From: Serratia surfactantfaciens
GTDB taxonomy: Bacteria > Pseudomonadota > Gammaproteobacteria > Enterobacterales > Enterobacteriaceae
Direction of reading: 5' to 3'
DNA length: 64,000 bases
Assembly: GCF_001642805.2 (NCBI RefSeq)
Contig: NZ_CP016948.1
Span: 4,278,001 to 4,342,000 of the forward strand
Shown: positions 8,645-19,404 of the stretch, piece by piece
Layout: the number at the start of each line of letters is the position of its first letter
Position numbering within the stretch: the first letter of the stretch is position 1
The notes under the pieces: generated by a model
Seen by the model: the letters and a program-made list of their open reading frames with translations, nothing else
Told to the model about the DNA's origin: nothing
Databases searched by the model: none
Made by a program: the position numbers and the translations under genes

Positions 8645-10168
8645 ATGTCACTGGCGGTAATCTATAGCCGCGCCATCATCGGCGTTCAGGCCCCTTCCGT
8701 CACGGTAGAGGTGCATATCAGCAATGGCCTGCCCGGCCTGACGTTGGTCGGTCTGCCGGAAACCACGGTGAAAGAAGCGCGCGATCGGGTGCGCAGCGCC
8801 CTGATAAACAACGGTTTCACCTTCCCCGCACGGCGCATCACCGTCAATTTGGCGCCCGCCGATCTACCGAAAGAAGGCGGGCGTTACGATCTGCCGATAG
8901 CGCTGGCGATCCTCGCCGCCTCCGAGCAACTGCCCCTCGCCCCCCTGGCGCGCTATGAGTTTCTCGGCGAGCTGGCGCTGTCCGGCTCACTGCGCGCGGT
9001 CAAGGGCGCTATCCCGGCGGCGCTGGCGGCAGCCGAGGCCGGGCGACAACTGATCCTCTCAACGGATAACGCCGCCGAGGTCGGCCTGATCGCACAGTCG
9101 CACTCCCATACCGCCCGACACCTGTTGGAAGTCTGCGCCTTTCTGCTCGGCCAGGGCGAACTGCCGGTGGCGACCACACCTCCCGCTGCGGACAACGTCT
9201 GCGAAAGCGCCGACCTACGCGACATCATCGGCCAGGAACAGGCCAAACGGGCACTGGAGATCGCCGCCGCCGGCGGGCATAACCTGCTGTTGATCGGGCC
9301 GCCTGGCACCGGTAAAACCATGCTGGCCAGCCGTCTCACGGGCTTGCTGCCGCCGCTCGCGGAGCATGAAGCGCTGGAAAGCCTGGCGGTCGCCAGCTTG
9401 CAGCATCATGTTCCCGCCGCTCTGCTATCGCGCCAGCGGCCGTTTCGCGCGCCGCATCACAGCGCCTCGATGGCGGCATTGGTCGGCGGCGGCTCACTGC
9501 CGCGCCCGGGCGAGATCTCGATGGCGCATAACGGCGTGCTGTTTCTGGATGAGCTGCCGGAATTCGAGCGTAAAGTACTGGATGCGCTGCGTGAACCGCT
9601 GGAATCCGGCGAGATCGTGATTTCACGCGCCAACGCCAAGGTCTGCTTCCCTGCAAGGGTACAATTGATCGCAGCGATGAACCCCAGCCCGACCGGGCAT
9701 TACCACGGGTTGCACAATCGCGCCTCACCGCAGCAGGTGCTGCGTTATCTGGCTCGGCTATCGGGGCCTTTTCTCGACCGTTTCGATCTGTCTATCGAGG
9801 TGCCGCTGCTGCCGCCGGGTACGCTCAGTCAGCGGCAAAGGCATGGAGAAAGCAGCGAGCAGGTGAGAGAAAGAGTGTTACTGGCGCGCGCCCGGCAGCT
9901 CGAACGCGCCGGCAAAATCAACGCGCTGTTGAGCAACCGCGAAGTGGAACGGGATTGCGTTTTGCAGGCGGCGGACGCCGAGTTTTTGGAGACGACATTG
10001 AACGCGCTGGGGCTATCGGTCCGCGCCTGGCAGCGCATCTTGAAGGTTGCACGCACGCTGGCGGATTTGGCGGGAGATGCTGAGCTCAACAGGCGCCACC
10101 TCAGCGAAGCGCTGGGCTATCGCAGTATGGATCGTCTGCTGTTACAGCTGCATCGGAGTCTGGAATAG
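8645..10168 (+). CDS. comM: ComM/YifB AAA+ ATPase (Mg-chelatase-like branch-migration helicase)
   Basis: ComM is a hexameric AAA+ helicase that promotes branch migration during natural transformation in Vibrio and other gammaproteobacteria. The E. coli homologue YifB has about 506 residues; here there are 507. The N-terminal fold (residues 1-about 170) contains GLPGLTLVGLPET. Walker A is GPPGTGKTM near residue 219, Walker B is VLFLDELPEF near 297, and the Mg-chelatase-type C-terminal domain follows. The gene is plus-strand and ends at a hairpin shared with convergent maoP. Whether this organism is competent is unknown. Confidence 0.93.
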   Translation: MSLAVIYSRAIIGVQAPSVTVEVHISNGLPGLTLVGLPETTVKEARDRVRSALINNGFTFPARRITVNLAPADLPKEGGRYDLPIALAILAASEQLPLAPLARYEFLGELALSGSLRAVKGAIPAALAAAEAGRQLILSTDNAAEVGLIAQSHSHTARHLLEVCAFLLGQGELPVATTPPAADNVCESADLRDIIGQEQAKRALEIAAAGGHNLLLIGPPGTGKTMLASRLTGLLPPLAEHEALESLAVASLQHHVPAALLSRQRPFRAPHHSASMAALVGGGSLPRPGEISMAHNGVLFLDELPEFERKVLDALREPLESGEIVISRANAKVCFPARVQLIAAMNPSPTGHYHGLHNRASPQQVLRYLARLSGPFLDRFDLSIEVPLLPPGTLSQRQRHGESSEQVRERVLLARARQLERAGKINALLSNREVERDCVLQAADAEFLETTLNALGLSVRAWQRILKVARTLADLAGDAELNRRHLSEALGYRSMDRLLLQLHRSLE

Positions 10169-10171
10169 AAA

Positions 10172-10191
10172 ATGGGGCCCGCAGGCCCCAT
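10172..10191. terminator. Bidirectional hairpin between comM and maoP
   Basis: ATGGGGCC and GGCCCCAT enclose a 4-nt loop in the 28-bp gap between two convergent genes. The T-tracts are short on both strands, so termination may be weak. Confidence 0.7.
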
Positions 10192-10196
10192 CGTCT

Positions 10197-10535
10197 TTAG
10201 TCGTCGCTGTCGCTGTAATCTTCTACTGCGTCAGCCTGCGGTTTACCGCCGGACAGAGTATGGAATTTCTTCGGGCGACGTGTGCGCGCCAGATATTTAG
10301 CCCATACTTTTTCCTGCTCGGTAGCCGCTTCGCGCTCACCGCGGCACACTGCGACGAACAGCTGTTCTTCTTCAGTGACCGGCTGGCGTTTACCTGAGTC
10401 CAACTCGTTAAACGCGTAGCCGAAGCGCTCTAGCAATTGCGCCTCTTTAATGGTGAAATCGCCGTGACGGGAGAACCCGCGAGGGTAATGTTTATTATCA
10501 AAAAAACGATTGGTCGTGGTGAAGCTATCCGCCAT
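10197..10535 (-). CDS. maoP: Ori macrodomain organisation protein MaoP (YifE)
   Basis: MaoP acts with a nearby 17-bp site, maoS, to constrain the Ori macrodomain of the E. coli chromosome (Valens and co-workers, from memory). The 112-residue product starts [15 protein letters not shown] and ends DYSDSDD, matching E. coli YifE in length and nearly in sequence. I chose the ATG at 10533-10535, preceded by TTAGGAG; an in-frame upstream extension is not family-like. It is divergent from hdfR, and the site matching maoS lies 38 bp before its start. Confidence 0.94.
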   Translation of the reverse strand: MADSFTTTNRFFDNKHYPRGFSRHGDFTIKEAQLLERFGYAFNELDSGKRQPVTEEEQLFVAVCRGEREAATEQEKVWAKYLARTRRPKKFHTLSGGKPQADAVEDYSDSDD

Positions 10536-10572
10536 CTGACACGCTCCTAATTCTCTTATGGCCGTGCTGTTT

Positions 10573-10589
10573 ATGGCGCGGAGTATTAG
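10573..10589. promoter_or_regulatory. maoS: maoS site for Ori macrodomain organisation
   Basis: The minus strand reads CTAATACTCCGCGCCAT, 17 bp, which I recall as identical to the E. coli maoS motif. It lies between maoP and hdfR, as in E. coli. TAATAC within it could also serve as the -10 of a maoP promoter, with TTTACA at 10605-10610 and a 16-bp spacer. Confidence 0.75.
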
Positions 10590-10595
10590 ATAGGC

Positions 10596-10624
10596 TTGAC
10601 AGTGTGTAAAACAAAACATTTAAA
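10596..10624 (+). promoter_or_regulatory. hdfR promoter candidate
   Basis: TTGACA (10596-10601) and TTTAAA (10619-10624) are separated by 17 bp, about 30 bp ahead of the hdfR GTG start. It overlaps the oppositely directed maoP promoter candidate, so the two genes may compete for polymerase. Confidence 0.6.
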
Positions 10625-10654
10625 TCTTAACGACAAATTTTTTTGGAGATAGGT

Positions 10655-11482
10655 GTGGATACCGAATTACTGAAAACCTTTTTGGAGGTCAGTAGAACGC
10701 GTCACTTTGGCAGAGCCGCAGAATCTTTGTACTTAACGCAGTCCGCGGTCAGTTTCCGCATCCGTCAGCTAGAAAACCAGTTGGGCGCAAATTTATTTAC
10801 CCGTCATCGCAATAATATCCGCCTGACACCAGCTGGTGAGCGGCTTCTGCCCTATGCAGAGAGCCTGATGAACACCTGGCAGCTGGCGAAGAAAGAGGTC
10901 GTGCGTTCGCTGCAACACACCGAGTTATCGATCGGCGCTACCGCCTCGCTGTGGGAGGCCTATCTGACCCCGTGGCTACAGGCGCTCTATCAACAGCGGG
11001 AGGCGCTGCAGCTCGAAGCCAGGGTGGCATTAAGGCACTCTTTGGTAAAACAACTGCATGAAAGGCAGCTCGATTTACTGATCACCACAGAACCGCCGAA
11101 GATGGATGAATTGGCCAGCCAGCAACTGAGCAATTTCTCTTTACGCCTGTTCTCATCCGCACATCGCGACAAGCAGGCCCCGATGCCCTATATCAAGCTG
11201 GAATGGGGGGCCGACTTCCACCAACAGGAAAACCGCATGTTGGAAGGCGATAACGTGCCGGTACTCACCACCACCTCCGCTCATCTCACGCGCCAGCTGC
11301 TGGAAACCACAGGCGGCTGCGCCTTCCTGCCCAGCCAATGGGAAAAAGAGTACCCGCAATTGGTTGCCGCCGCCGAGATCCCGCCGATTATTCGCCCACT
11401 GTATGCCGTCTGGTTGCAAAACAGCGATCAACAGCCTTTGATTCGACAATTACTTAAAATACCTTTAAATACCGCAGCCTAA
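10655..11482 (+). CDS. hdfR: LysR-family transcriptional regulator HdfR
   Basis: HdfR is a LysR-type regulator; in E. coli it represses flhDC and activates gltBD. The 275-residue protein has an N-terminal winged helix-turn-helix (residues 1-60, with [20 protein letters not shown]) followed by a substrate-binding-like domain. I chose the GTG at 10655 because GGAG lies six bases upstream and the product then begins [20 protein letters not shown], as in E. coli; a TTG four codons earlier is less likely. It is divergent from maoP and convergent with the rrn-trpT unit. Confidence 0.94.
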   Translation: MDTELLKTFLEVSRTRHFGRAAESLYLTQSAVSFRIRQLENQLGANLFTRHRNNIRLTPAGERLLPYAESLMNTWQLAKKEVVRSLQHTELSIGATASLWEAYLTPWLQALYQQREALQLEARVALRHSLVKQLHERQLDLLITTEPPKMDELASQQLSNFSLRLFSSAHRDKQAPMPYIKLEWGADFHQQENRMLEGDNVPVLTTTSAHLTRQLLETTGGCAFLPSQWEKEYPQLVAAAEIPPIIRPLYAVWLQNSDQQPLIRQLLKIPLNTAA

Positions 11483-11488
11483 CACGTT

Positions 11489-11511
11489 ATGGCGGCCTTA
11501 AATGCCGCCAT
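11489..11511 (+). terminator. hdfR terminator hairpin
   Basis: ATGGCGGC and GCCGCCAT enclose a 7-nt loop, starting 7 bp after the hdfR stop. No T-run follows, so it may only protect the 3' end. From here to 11708 I see no gene or convincing site. Confidence 0.55.
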
Positions 11512-11708
11512 CGTGGTCGTGGCTGTCTATCGAGTTAAAATGCGGCTATCGCCTTCTGAGAGAAGATAACGCAAAACGGTGCGACACTCAGGGGGTTAAG
11601 GGGGGATTGGAAGTACACGCGGCAGCCGGGAGAGGGCAAACATTGCCTATGGCGTCTAATGCGCTTTTTTCCGCAGCCGTAATGCTCTAAGACAGAGGAA
11701 CCGTAGGC

Positions 11709-11739
11709 AAAAAAAAACCCTTTGCTTTCGCAAAGGGTT
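11709..11739 (-). terminator. Intrinsic terminator of the rrn-trpT operon
   Basis: On the minus strand a 10-bp perfect stem (GGGTTTCGTT-type arms at 11716-11725 and 11730-11739) with a 4-nt loop runs into nine T's, 8 bp after the tRNA-Trp 3' end. It is a strong factor-independent terminator. Confidence 0.92.
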
Positions 11740-11746
11740 CTTAATA

Positions 11747-11822
11747 TGGCAGGGGCGGAGAGACTCGAACTCGCGACACCCGGTTTTGGAGACCGGTGCT
11801 CTACCAACTGAGCTACGCCCCT
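11747..11822 (-). tRNA. trpT: tRNA-Trp (CCA anticodon)
   Basis: This 76-nt gene reads AGGGGCGTAGCTCAG at its 5' end, has the anticodon loop CTCCAAA with anticodon CCA, the T-loop GTTCGAGTC and an encoded 3' CCA. It closely matches E. coli trpT, which is also the distal gene of an rrn operon (rrnC) beside hdfR. tRNA-Trp is single-copy in E. coli. Here it lies only 201 bp after the 16S 3' end. Confidence 0.97.
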
Positions 11823-11836
11823 AAATCTCGCTTAAC

Positions 11837-11865
11837 ATTATGCCTGCTAAGAAAGCAGGCATAAT
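11837..11865. repeat. Perfect 12-bp inverted repeat ahead of tRNA-Trp
   Basis: ATTATGCCTGCT and its exact complement enclose a 5-nt loop. It lies between the rrn deletion junction and tRNA-Trp, and no T-tract follows. It could be a processing hairpin from the normal 5S-to-tRNA spacer; its origin is unresolved. Confidence 0.7.
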
Positions 11866-11869
11866 TAAA

Positions 11870-11884
11870 CTAGACGATGGGGAC
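11870..11884 (-). pseudogene. tRNA-Glu remnant (first 15 nt only)
   Basis: The minus strand reads GTCCCCATCGTCTAG, the conserved 5' acceptor and D-stem start of tRNA-Glu, preceded by TTTTCGT as in E. coli 16S-23S spacers. The remaining 61 or so bases are missing; unrelated sequence leading to tRNA-Trp follows at once. This is the breakpoint of the truncated rRNA operon. Confidence 0.8.
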
Positions 11885-12023
11885 ACGAAAATCCGATTAA
11901 ACTGAATAACTTAATCGGTTCGTATCAGCATGAATAACTCATGGCATCAACAGGTAGCGCTTTGCTCGTTACTTTTCATCAGACAATCTGTGTGAGCACG
12001 CCACTCGAACTAATATCTTTAGG
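11885..12023 (-). other. Retained 5' part of the 16S-23S internal spacer
   Basis: This 139-bp stretch immediately follows the 16S 3' end and has the usual order of a Glu-type spacer. ATCAGACAATCTGTGTG at 11978-11994 (plus strand) is the exact complement of the leader copy at 13699-13715 and would form the RNase III stem of pre-16S RNA. It then ends at the truncated tRNA-Glu. Confidence 0.85.
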
Positions 12024-13565
<1,542 letters not shown>

Positions 13566-13698
13566 AAAGCTTGATTTGCTTCCACTCGAGAAGCGATGCT
13601 CAAAGATTTACTGCATGAATTTTACTTCAGTTAGTCACTCTTCAAGACTTGATATTTTTTTGCATCCGAAGATGCTGGATATCGTCTTGTGGAGTGCC

Positions 13699-13731
13699 CA
13701 CACAGATTGTCTGATAAATTGTTAAAGAGCA
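13699..13731 (-). promoter_or_regulatory. rrn leader: boxA antitermination site and 5' half of the 16S processing stem
   Basis: On the minus strand TGCTCTTTAACAA (13719-13731) is boxA, where the Nus antitermination complex loads. ATCAGACAATCTGTGTG (13699-13715) is the leader half of the RNase III stem; its complement is at 11978-11994. Confidence 0.88.
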
Positions 13732-13763
13732 GTGCCGAGAAACTTCATCGGCGCGGGCTGCGT

Positions 13764-13791
13764 ATATTACGCTTTTCGCCCGGAGAGTCAA
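13764..13791 (-). promoter_or_regulatory. rrn P2 promoter
   Basis: On the minus strand TTGACT (13786-13791) and TAATAT (13764-13769) are separated by 16 bp, the short spacer typical of rrn promoters. It lies about 100 bp downstream of P1. Confidence 0.85.
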
Positions 13792-13860
13792 GCATTTATT
13801 TCGCTTTTCTCTCGCTAACCCGGCGGCTTGTCAGTCGTTGTTCCCGGTCAGTGGAGGCGC

Positions 13861-13888
13861 ATTATAGGGAGTTCTCGGCGGGCCGCAA
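13861..13888 (-). promoter_or_regulatory. rrn P1 promoter with AT-rich UP element
   Basis: On the minus strand TTGCGG (13883-13888) and TATAAT (13861-13866) are separated by 16 bp, followed by a GC-rich discriminator (GCGCCTCC) as expected for stringent control. Upstream to about 13912 the DNA is A/T-rich like an UP element and reaches nearly to the murI stop, which limits room for Fis sites outside the coding sequence. Confidence 0.88.
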
Positions 13889-13939
13889 CCCCTAATTTCA
13901 ATATTTTTTCCGACCGTTGAATGTTTGACCAAAACGCCG

Positions 13940-14803
13940 TTAAAGCGGCAGTTTTTTCAACGATTTAAAGCCGTAGCCCTGCAAAACGGGCAATAAAGCG
14001 TCAGTATCTTCATTTAACGCCATGCAATACGCCAGATTCTCTTCCTGGCTCGAAACCAGATTTTCCTGCGTCGAGATGAGCCAGGCGGTACGGCGGGCTA
14101 TCGCCGCACCGGAATCCACCAGCCGGGTGCCTTCCGGCAACACCTGCATCAGCTCTTCCGCTAATAGAGGGAAATGGGTGCAGCCCAGCACGACGGTATC
14201 CGGCGGCTCACGCATGCTCAGCCACGGATGCAGGATCTTCTTCAGCACCGGCAGCGGCACGGCTTCGCCGTGCAGCTTGGCTTCCGCCAGCTCCACCAGC
14301 TCCGAAGAACCCAACAGTTCAATCTTGCAGTCGGTGGCAAAACGGGAAATCAGTTCGTGGGTGTAGCTGCGCTGTACGGTGCCGCGGGTCGCCAACAGGC
14401 CGACAATGCCGTTAACGGTAAGACGGGCGGCCGGTTTGATGGCGGGCACCACGCCCACGACCGGGAAGCTGAAACGCTCGCGCAGGGCCGGCAAGGAAAC
14501 AGTGCTGGCGGTGTTGCAGGCAATGACGACAATCGCCAGAGGATGACGCTGCTGCACCGCGCCAACTATCTCCAGCACGCGCTCAACGATAAACTCTTCG
14601 GACTTCTCGCCGTAGGGGAACGCCACGTTGTCGAAAGCGTATATATAGTGGAGATCCGGCAGCAACTGCCGAATCTCCTGATATACCGACAACCCGCCGA
14701 CGCCGGAATCGAAAACCAGCACCGTCGGGCGAGGTGTGGCGGTGCTGTTAGAAGGTATAGCTTCCAGTGAGGTAGTATTCTCTTCCTGGAGTAGCGTAGC
14801 CAT
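13940..14803 (-). CDS. murI: Glutamate racemase
   Basis: MurI interconverts L- and D-glutamate for peptidoglycan precursor synthesis. The 287-residue protein has both catalytic cysteine motifs, VIACNTAST and [10 protein letters not shown], and the N-terminal [11 protein letters not shown] chose the ATG at 14801-14803 ([10 protein letters not shown]), which matches the E. coli start; a longer in-frame reading is possible but unsupported. The start lies inside the 3' end of btuB (56-nt overlap, same strand), as in E. coli, so murI is translated from the btuB transcript at least in part. The rrn promoters begin just after its stop. Confidence 0.96.
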   Translation of the reverse strand: MATLLQEENTTSLEAIPSNSTATPRPTVLVFDSGVGGLSVYQEIRQLLPDLHYIYAFDNVAFPYGEKSEEFIVERVLEIVGAVQQRHPLAIVVIACNTASTVSLPALRERFSFPVVGVVPAIKPAARLTVNGIVGLLATRGTVQRSYTHELISRFATDCKIELLGSSELVELAEAKLHGEAVPLPVLKKILHPWLSMREPPDTVVLGCTHFPLLAEELMQVLPEGTRLVDSGAAIARRTAWLISTQENLVSSQEENLAYCMALNEDTDALLPVLQGYGFKSLKKLPL

Positions 14804-16625
14804 AGGCCGTCTCATAATCTTTATCAAACAGGTTGGCAATTCTACCACGAACTGTCAGATGAGATGTGACCGGATACGAAACTGCGAGATCCCACAGGCT
14901 CACGCCGCCGAGTTTAACCGTCGGGCTTGGATAAACGCCATAATCCTTGTCATAGCGCTCACCCAGGTATTGATAGGTCACCGCCCAGTCAAAGTCGTAC
15001 AGCTGCCAATCCAGCTCATACTTCACCTGTTGTTTCGCGCGGCGCAGCAGCACTTCATTGGTTTTAGCATTGCGCGGGTCGACATAATCGTAACCAATCT
15101 GATGCGTCAACGGACCGGTTTCAAAAGAAGCGGTGGCCTCTACACCCTTAATGGTCGCCTTACCGATATTGTAATAACGGTAACTCACCGGATCGCTGTC
15201 AATCAGGTTATCGATGTCATTGCGGTAGCCGGAAACGCGCCAGGTCACCGGCCCGGTCAAACCTTCGAAGCCGCCTTCCCACTGTTTGCTTTCTTCCGGC
15301 TTCAAGTTGCTGTTGCCATAAGTGGTACTAAACAGCTGGTTCATGTTTGGCGCTTTAAACGCGGTGCCATAGGAAGCGATGAAACGGTATCCTTCGATGA
15401 ACTCCCAGGCTGCGCTGGTTTGCCACGTGCCGTGCCAACCGAACTCAGAGTTATCGTCGCCGCGCGCTGCGGCCTCAAGCGTCACCGGCCCCACCAGTTG
15501 CTGCCCGGTCAGATAGATGCCGGTATTGCGCTGGCTTCTCTCGCGGCTGACGGACGCGGTGCCTGGTTTGATCTGTTGATCCTGCCAGTCGGCGCCCGCA
15601 CTGACGGTGCCTTGAGCCACCTTGAAAGTATTGCCCCACTGCAGATTGTATTGCTCTGAATCATCCAGGCTGGAGGAAATCGCATACTGCCCTTTGCGCG
15701 GATCGTAATTGTAGTCTTTGCTGTGGCTGTAGCTTCCCACTAACTGCGTGGCGTAAATTCCTTCCTGATAGCGCAACCCGGTGTCCCAGGTTTGACTATA
15801 CAGTTTGCGCGTATCCGGCAGACCGGTGATATTGAAATTTTTATCGTAAGAATAGAAGCCGTCGTAGCCCGTACGGTTGTCGTAGCCATATCCACGCACA
15901 AAGCCGCTGATTTGCTCGTTGAACCGGTGCTGTACCGCCCCGTATAGCGATTTGCTCATGAAGCCATCGCGATCGGGCTGCGGAATGCTGGTGTTGCCTT
16001 CAGCCACCACATCATACCCTTTGGTATAGGTGTAGTTCCCCGCCACCGTCGCCACGGTGCTGTCGCCCAGCAGCTGTTGCGTCGACGCATCATAGGACTG
16101 ATAGCCGTTGGAGCCAACGCCGGCAGCCAGCGTAGTGCCGTTCTTTTCGCGGGTAGTAATAATGTTGACCACGCCGCCGATGGCGTCGGAACCGTACACC
16201 GCAGAGCGCGGACCGCGAATGTATTCGACTTTCTGCACCAGCGAAATCGGGATTTGGCTGAGGTCGGAAGAGCCGCTGACGCCCGCCTGATTAAGGCGGA
16301 TGCCGTCGATCAATACCAAGACATGGCTGGAGTTGGTGCCGCGAATGAATAGTGAACTCTTTTGTCCCAACCCACCGTTTTGGCCGATGTCCACCCCCGG
16401 CAAGCGGCGCATCACGTCGGTCAGGCTCTTGGCCTGCCAGCGATCGATATCGTTGCGGGTGACGACGGAGGTCGGCGCCAATACGGAAGAAATCGGCTGC
16501 GGGAAGCGGTTGGCGGTCACCACCAGGTTATCGCCATTCGTGGCCGTGGTGTTGTCTTGCGCCCATCCAGAAAAAGCCGTGACGGAGGAGACCACCGCCA
16601 GCAGCGTGTTTTTTGTAATTGTCAT
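14748..16625 (-). CDS. btuB: TonB-dependent vitamin B12 outer-membrane receptor
   Basis: BtuB transports cobalamins across the outer membrane using TonB energy. The 625-residue precursor has a signal peptide (about residues 1-22, cleavage after GWAQ-type Ala), a TonB box DNLVVTA, a plug domain with [11 protein letters not shown] and [14 protein letters not shown], and a 22-strand barrel ending in the C-terminal phenylalanine GSYTF needed for Bam recognition. I chose MTITKNTLL at 16625; an ATG five codons upstream is an alternative. A cobalamin riboswitch precedes it, and its 3' end overlaps murI. Confidence 0.96.
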   Translation of the reverse strand: MTITKNTLLAVVSSVTAFSGWAQDNTTATNGDNLVVTANRFPQPISSVLAPTSVVTRNDIDRWQAKSLTDVMRRLPGVDIGQNGGLGQKSSLFIRGTNSSHVLVLIDGIRLNQAGVSGSSDLSQIPISLVQKVEYIRGPRSAVYGSDAIGGVVNIITTREKNGTTLAAGVGSNGYQSYDASTQQLLGDSTVATVAGNYTYTKGYDVVAEGNTSIPQPDRDGFMSKSLYGAVQHRFNEQISGFVRGYGYDNRTGYDGFYSYDKNFNITGLPDTRKLYSQTWDTGLRYQEGIYATQLVGSYSHSKDYNYDPRKGQYAISSSLDDSEQYNLQWGNTFKVAQGTVSAGADWQDQQIKPGTASVSRERSQRNTGIYLTGQQLVGPVTLEAAARGDDNSEFGWHGTWQTSAAWEFIEGYRFIASYGTAFKAPNMNQLFSTTYGNSNLKPEESKQWEGGFEGLTGPVTWRVSGYRNDIDNLIDSDPVSYRYYNIGKATIKGVEATASFETGPLTHQIGYDYVDPRNAKTNEVLLRRAKQQVKYELDWQLYDFDWAVTYQYLGERYDKDYGVYPSPTVKLGGVSLWDLAVSYPVTSHLTVRGRIANLFDKDYETAYGYATPGREYYLTGSYTF

Positions 16626-16689
16626 GAGAAAAGCATCCAAACTTAATTGGCGGATGCCGCAGGATCATGGCCGGTAGTTCGCGACGGCC

Positions 16690-16900
16690 ACGGACATTGC
16701 GACGTAACACCGGCAGGTCTTCGGGCTTGGGATTTGCGGGCCGCGGGGCGCGACCGGCAACGGGCGATGACTTCCCATCCTGCAGTGGACAGTGTCTGCG
16801 TCGAAACGCTATCGCCGTGACTTCCCCTTACCGCTGCGCGTCAGCTCCGGATTCACACCGGATTCCCTTTTCACTCGCTGCTTGAGGCCGGACGGCAATG
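16690..16900 (-). promoter_or_regulatory. Cobalamin (AdoCbl) riboswitch of btuB
   Basis: On the minus strand the conserved B12 box AAGCCCGAAGACCTGCC lies at 16712-16728. The upstream elements GGAATCCGGTGTGAATCC (about 16847-16864) and GGGAAGTCACGGCG-type segments follow the order of cobalamin riboswitches. It ends about 65 nt before btuB, so repression at high B12 probably acts by masking ribosome binding. The outer limits are approximate. Confidence 0.93.
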
Positions 16901-17029
16901 CTACGATCAATGAAAATAGATGTCTAGACTGCTACTAATGTTACAAATAATAAACACGACAAAACTGGACTTCACGGGCTGATTCCCTACAATCCCCGCT
17001 GATCAAATTTGCCTGACGAGAAGACACAC

Positions 17030-18133
17030 ATGACGCCCGAGAATTTGCCTATTGAACGTTACGATGACCAACTGGCGGAGAAAGTCGCCCGCCTGAAGAC
17101 GTTGATGTCACCGTTCGCGGCGCCCGAGCCGGAAGTGTTCCGCTCGCCAGTCGACCACTACCGCATGCGCGCCGAGTTCCGCATCTGGCACGACGCGGAA
17201 GACATGTATCACATCATGTTCGATCAGCAGACCAAGCAGCGTATTCGCGTCGATCGGTTCCCGGCCGCCAGCGAACTGATCAACCGTCTGATGAGCGCCC
17301 TGATCGCCGCGCTGAAACCGGAGCCGATCCTGCGCCACAAACTGTTCCAGATAGATTATCTGTCGACGCAAAGCGGCAAAATCATCGCCTCGCTGCTGTA
17401 CCACCGCAAGCTGGATGAGGTTTGGCAACGGCGCGCCGAGCAGCTGCGCGACGATCTGCGCGCTCAAGGGTTCGATCTGCAGCTGATCGGTCGGGCGTCG
17501 AAAACCAAAATCATGCTCGACCAGGATTATGTTGACGAAGTGCTGCCGGTTGCCGGCCGCGACATGATCTACCGTCAGGTGGAAAACAGCTTCACTCAGC
17601 CCAACGCGGCCATGAACGTGCAGATGCTGGAATGGGCGCTGGCGGTCACCGCCGGCTCCAAAGGCGATTTGCTGGAGCTGTATTGCGGCAACGGCAACTT
17701 CTCGCTGGCGCTGGCGCGCAACTTCGAGCGCGTGCTGGCGACCGAGATCGCCAAGCCGTCGGTGGCGGCGGCGCAATACAACATCGCCGCCAACCATATC
17801 GACAACGTGCAAATCATCCGCATGGCGGCAGAAGACTTCACTCAGGCCATGAACGGAGTGCGCGAATTCAACCGGTTGAAAGGCATCGATCTGAGCGGCT
17901 ACAACTGCGAGACGATTTTCGTCGATCCGCCGCGCAGTGGGCTGGACGATGAAACGGTGAAGATGGTGCAGGCTTACCCGCGCATTTTGTATATCTCATG
18001 CAACCCGGAAACGCTGTGCGCCAACCTGGAAACGCTGCAGACTACCCACCGAGTCAGCCGCCTGGCGCTGTTCGATCAGTTCCCGTATACCCATCACATG
18101 GAATGCGGCGTGTTGCTGGAAAAGCACCGCTGA
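17030..18133 (+). CDS. trmA: tRNA (uracil-54-C5)-methyltransferase
   Basis: TrmA makes 5-methyluridine-54 in the T-loop of tRNA using S-adenosylmethionine. The 367-residue protein (E. coli 366) has the SAM-binding motif [16 protein letters not shown], motif [11 protein letters not shown] and the catalytic cysteine in [12 protein letters not shown] chose the ATG at 17030 ([13 protein letters not shown]), as in E. coli; an in-frame start seven codons earlier is less likely. It is divergent from the btuB riboswitch and convergent with yijD. Confidence 0.97.
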   Translation: MTPENLPIERYDDQLAEKVARLKTLMSPFAAPEPEVFRSPVDHYRMRAEFRIWHDAEDMYHIMFDQQTKQRIRVDRFPAASELINRLMSALIAALKPEPILRHKLFQIDYLSTQSGKIIASLLYHRKLDEVWQRRAEQLRDDLRAQGFDLQLIGRASKTKIMLDQDYVDEVLPVAGRDMIYRQVENSFTQPNAAMNVQMLEWALAVTAGSKGDLLELYCGNGNFSLALARNFERVLATEIAKPSVAAAQYNIAANHIDNVQIIRMAAEDFTQAMNGVREFNRLKGIDLSGYNCETIFVDPPRSGLDDETVKMVQAYPRILYISCNPETLCANLETLQTTHRVSRLALFDQFPYTHHMECGVLLEKHR

Positions 18134-18140
18134 TACGACA

Positions 18141-18160
18141 GGGGCGCCACATGGCGCCCC
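18141..18160 (+). terminator. trmA terminator hairpin
   Basis: GGGGCGCC and GGCGCCCC enclose a 4-nt loop 8 bp after the trmA stop, followed by GTTTC. The T-tract is short. Confidence 0.65.
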
Positions 18161-18166
18161 GTTTCA

Positions 18167-18541
18167 TTACGATTCTTGAGTCGGCGCATCCAGCGCCTTG
18201 CGCGCCTTCAGCTTGACCCCGATCCACAACACCAGCGCCACGCAGAGAACCGACGGCAGGAAGTTGGAGCCGATCTGCGGGTATTCGGCGCGCACGATGG
18301 CGCTGTACAGCAGCAGCCCCAGCAGGAAACAGGCCGCCGCCAGCTTCGGCATGCCGTCCGGCATGGCACGGTTCAGGTAGCGCTGATGCAGACAGTACAC
18401 GGCCAGCACCAACGCGAGCAGCGGGAAGATCGAAAACGGCACCACCGAGCTGAACAGCGCGGCAAACGAACCGTTGATCGAAAGGCCGGCAATCAACGCC
18501 AGCAGTAAGGTGCCATTTTCACGGCCTGGTTTTTCCATCAT
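18167..18541 (-). CDS. yijD: YijD inner-membrane protein
   Basis: YijD is a conserved enterobacterial membrane protein of unknown function with four predicted hydrophobic segments. The 124-residue product (E. coli 119) contains [19 protein letters not shown] and the strongly conserved [12 protein letters not shown]. Two adjacent ATG codons at its start (18541 and 18538) both fit the weak AAGGT ribosome site. It lies 12 bp after fabR, as in E. coli, so the pair is probably one transcript. A link to membrane lipid control is suggested only by this conserved linkage. Confidence 0.93.
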   Translation of the reverse strand: MMEKPGRENGTLLLALIAGLSINGSFAALFSSVVPFSIFPLLALVLAVYCLHQRYLNRAMPDGMPKLAAACFLLGLLLYSAIVRAEYPQIGSNFLPSVLCVALVLWIGVKLKARKALDAPTQES

Positions 18542-18553
18542 TTTTTACCTTTT

Positions 18554-19186
18554 TTATACGTGGGACACAGAAGCTTTTTCTTGTTCGCGACGATACCAGT
18601 AATACGCCCCTTTGGAGATCATCCGCAGTTGCAGCACCAGCCGTTCTTCCAGCTGCAGCCGCTGCTCGGCGTCGATATCCAGCGCTTCCGCGCCGGCGCT
18701 GAACACGATGGTGACCATCGCTTCCGCCTGCGCTTCGGTGAAGCTGCGCGGCATGTGGTTTTCCAACTCGAGGTAGTCCGCCAGTTCGGCGATGAAATGC
18801 TGGATCTCGCGAGCCACCGCCGCACGGAATGCCGCCGACGTGCCGGAACGTTCGCGCAGCAGCAGGCGGAAGGCGTTCGGGTTGTTGCCGATAAATTCCA
18901 TAAAGGTGGACACCGAGGTGCGGATCACGCTGCCACCCTTGGCGATGCGTTGGCGCGCCTGACGCATCAACTGGCGCAGCATCAGGCCGCTTTCGTCGAC
19001 CATGGTCAGCCCCAGCTCATCCACATCGCGGAAATGGCGGTAAAACGAGGTGGGCGCGATACCCGCCTCACGTGAAACTTCCCGCAGGCTCAGGCTGGCG
19101 AAACTGCGTTCGGCGCTCAGCTGGCTGAAAGCGGCTTCGATCAGGGAACGACGAGTCCGTTCTTTTTGTTGTGCTCTGACGCCCAT
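18554..19186 (-). CDS. fabR: Unsaturated fatty acid biosynthesis repressor FabR
   Basis: FabR is a TetR-family repressor of fabB and fabA that senses the balance of saturated and unsaturated acyl thioesters. The 210-residue protein has the TetR helix-turn-helix in residues 15-55 ([15 protein letters not shown]), and the ligand domain is nearly identical to E. coli over residues 56-160. The C-terminal tail is shorter and different (EKASVSHV). I chose MGVRAQQKE at 19186; an ATG two codons earlier is possible. It is divergent from sthA and leads yijD. Confidence 0.95.
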   Translation of the reverse strand: MGVRAQQKERTRRSLIEAAFSQLSAERSFASLSLREVSREAGIAPTSFYRHFRDVDELGLTMVDESGLMLRQLMRQARQRIAKGGSVIRTSVSTFMEFIGNNPNAFRLLLRERSGTSAAFRAAVAREIQHFIAELADYLELENHMPRSFTEAQAEAMVTIVFSAGAEALDIDAEQRLQLEERLVLQLRMISKGAYYWYRREQEKASVSHV

Positions 19187-19404
19187 ATGCATATCCAGAT
19201 AGGTTCCATTCTCTCAGTCTAACGCCCTAGACCCGGCAATATAGCAAATTTTATTGCAACAGCATTTATACTAACGCGCTCTATCACACTTCCGCCCTGA
19301 GCCGATTGTGCTTTGACTCAAAAAGCCTAATGGTGATTGGGTGAGCAGCGCTATGATGTTAAGATACCGTTGTAATCTTGTATAAAAAAACAGGTCTCTC
19401 CTAC

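Noticed and set aside
11535..11807. Minus-strand 90-codon frame spanning tRNA-Trp and its terminator
   Set aside because: It reads through the tRNA and the rrn terminator, which cannot be a translated gene.
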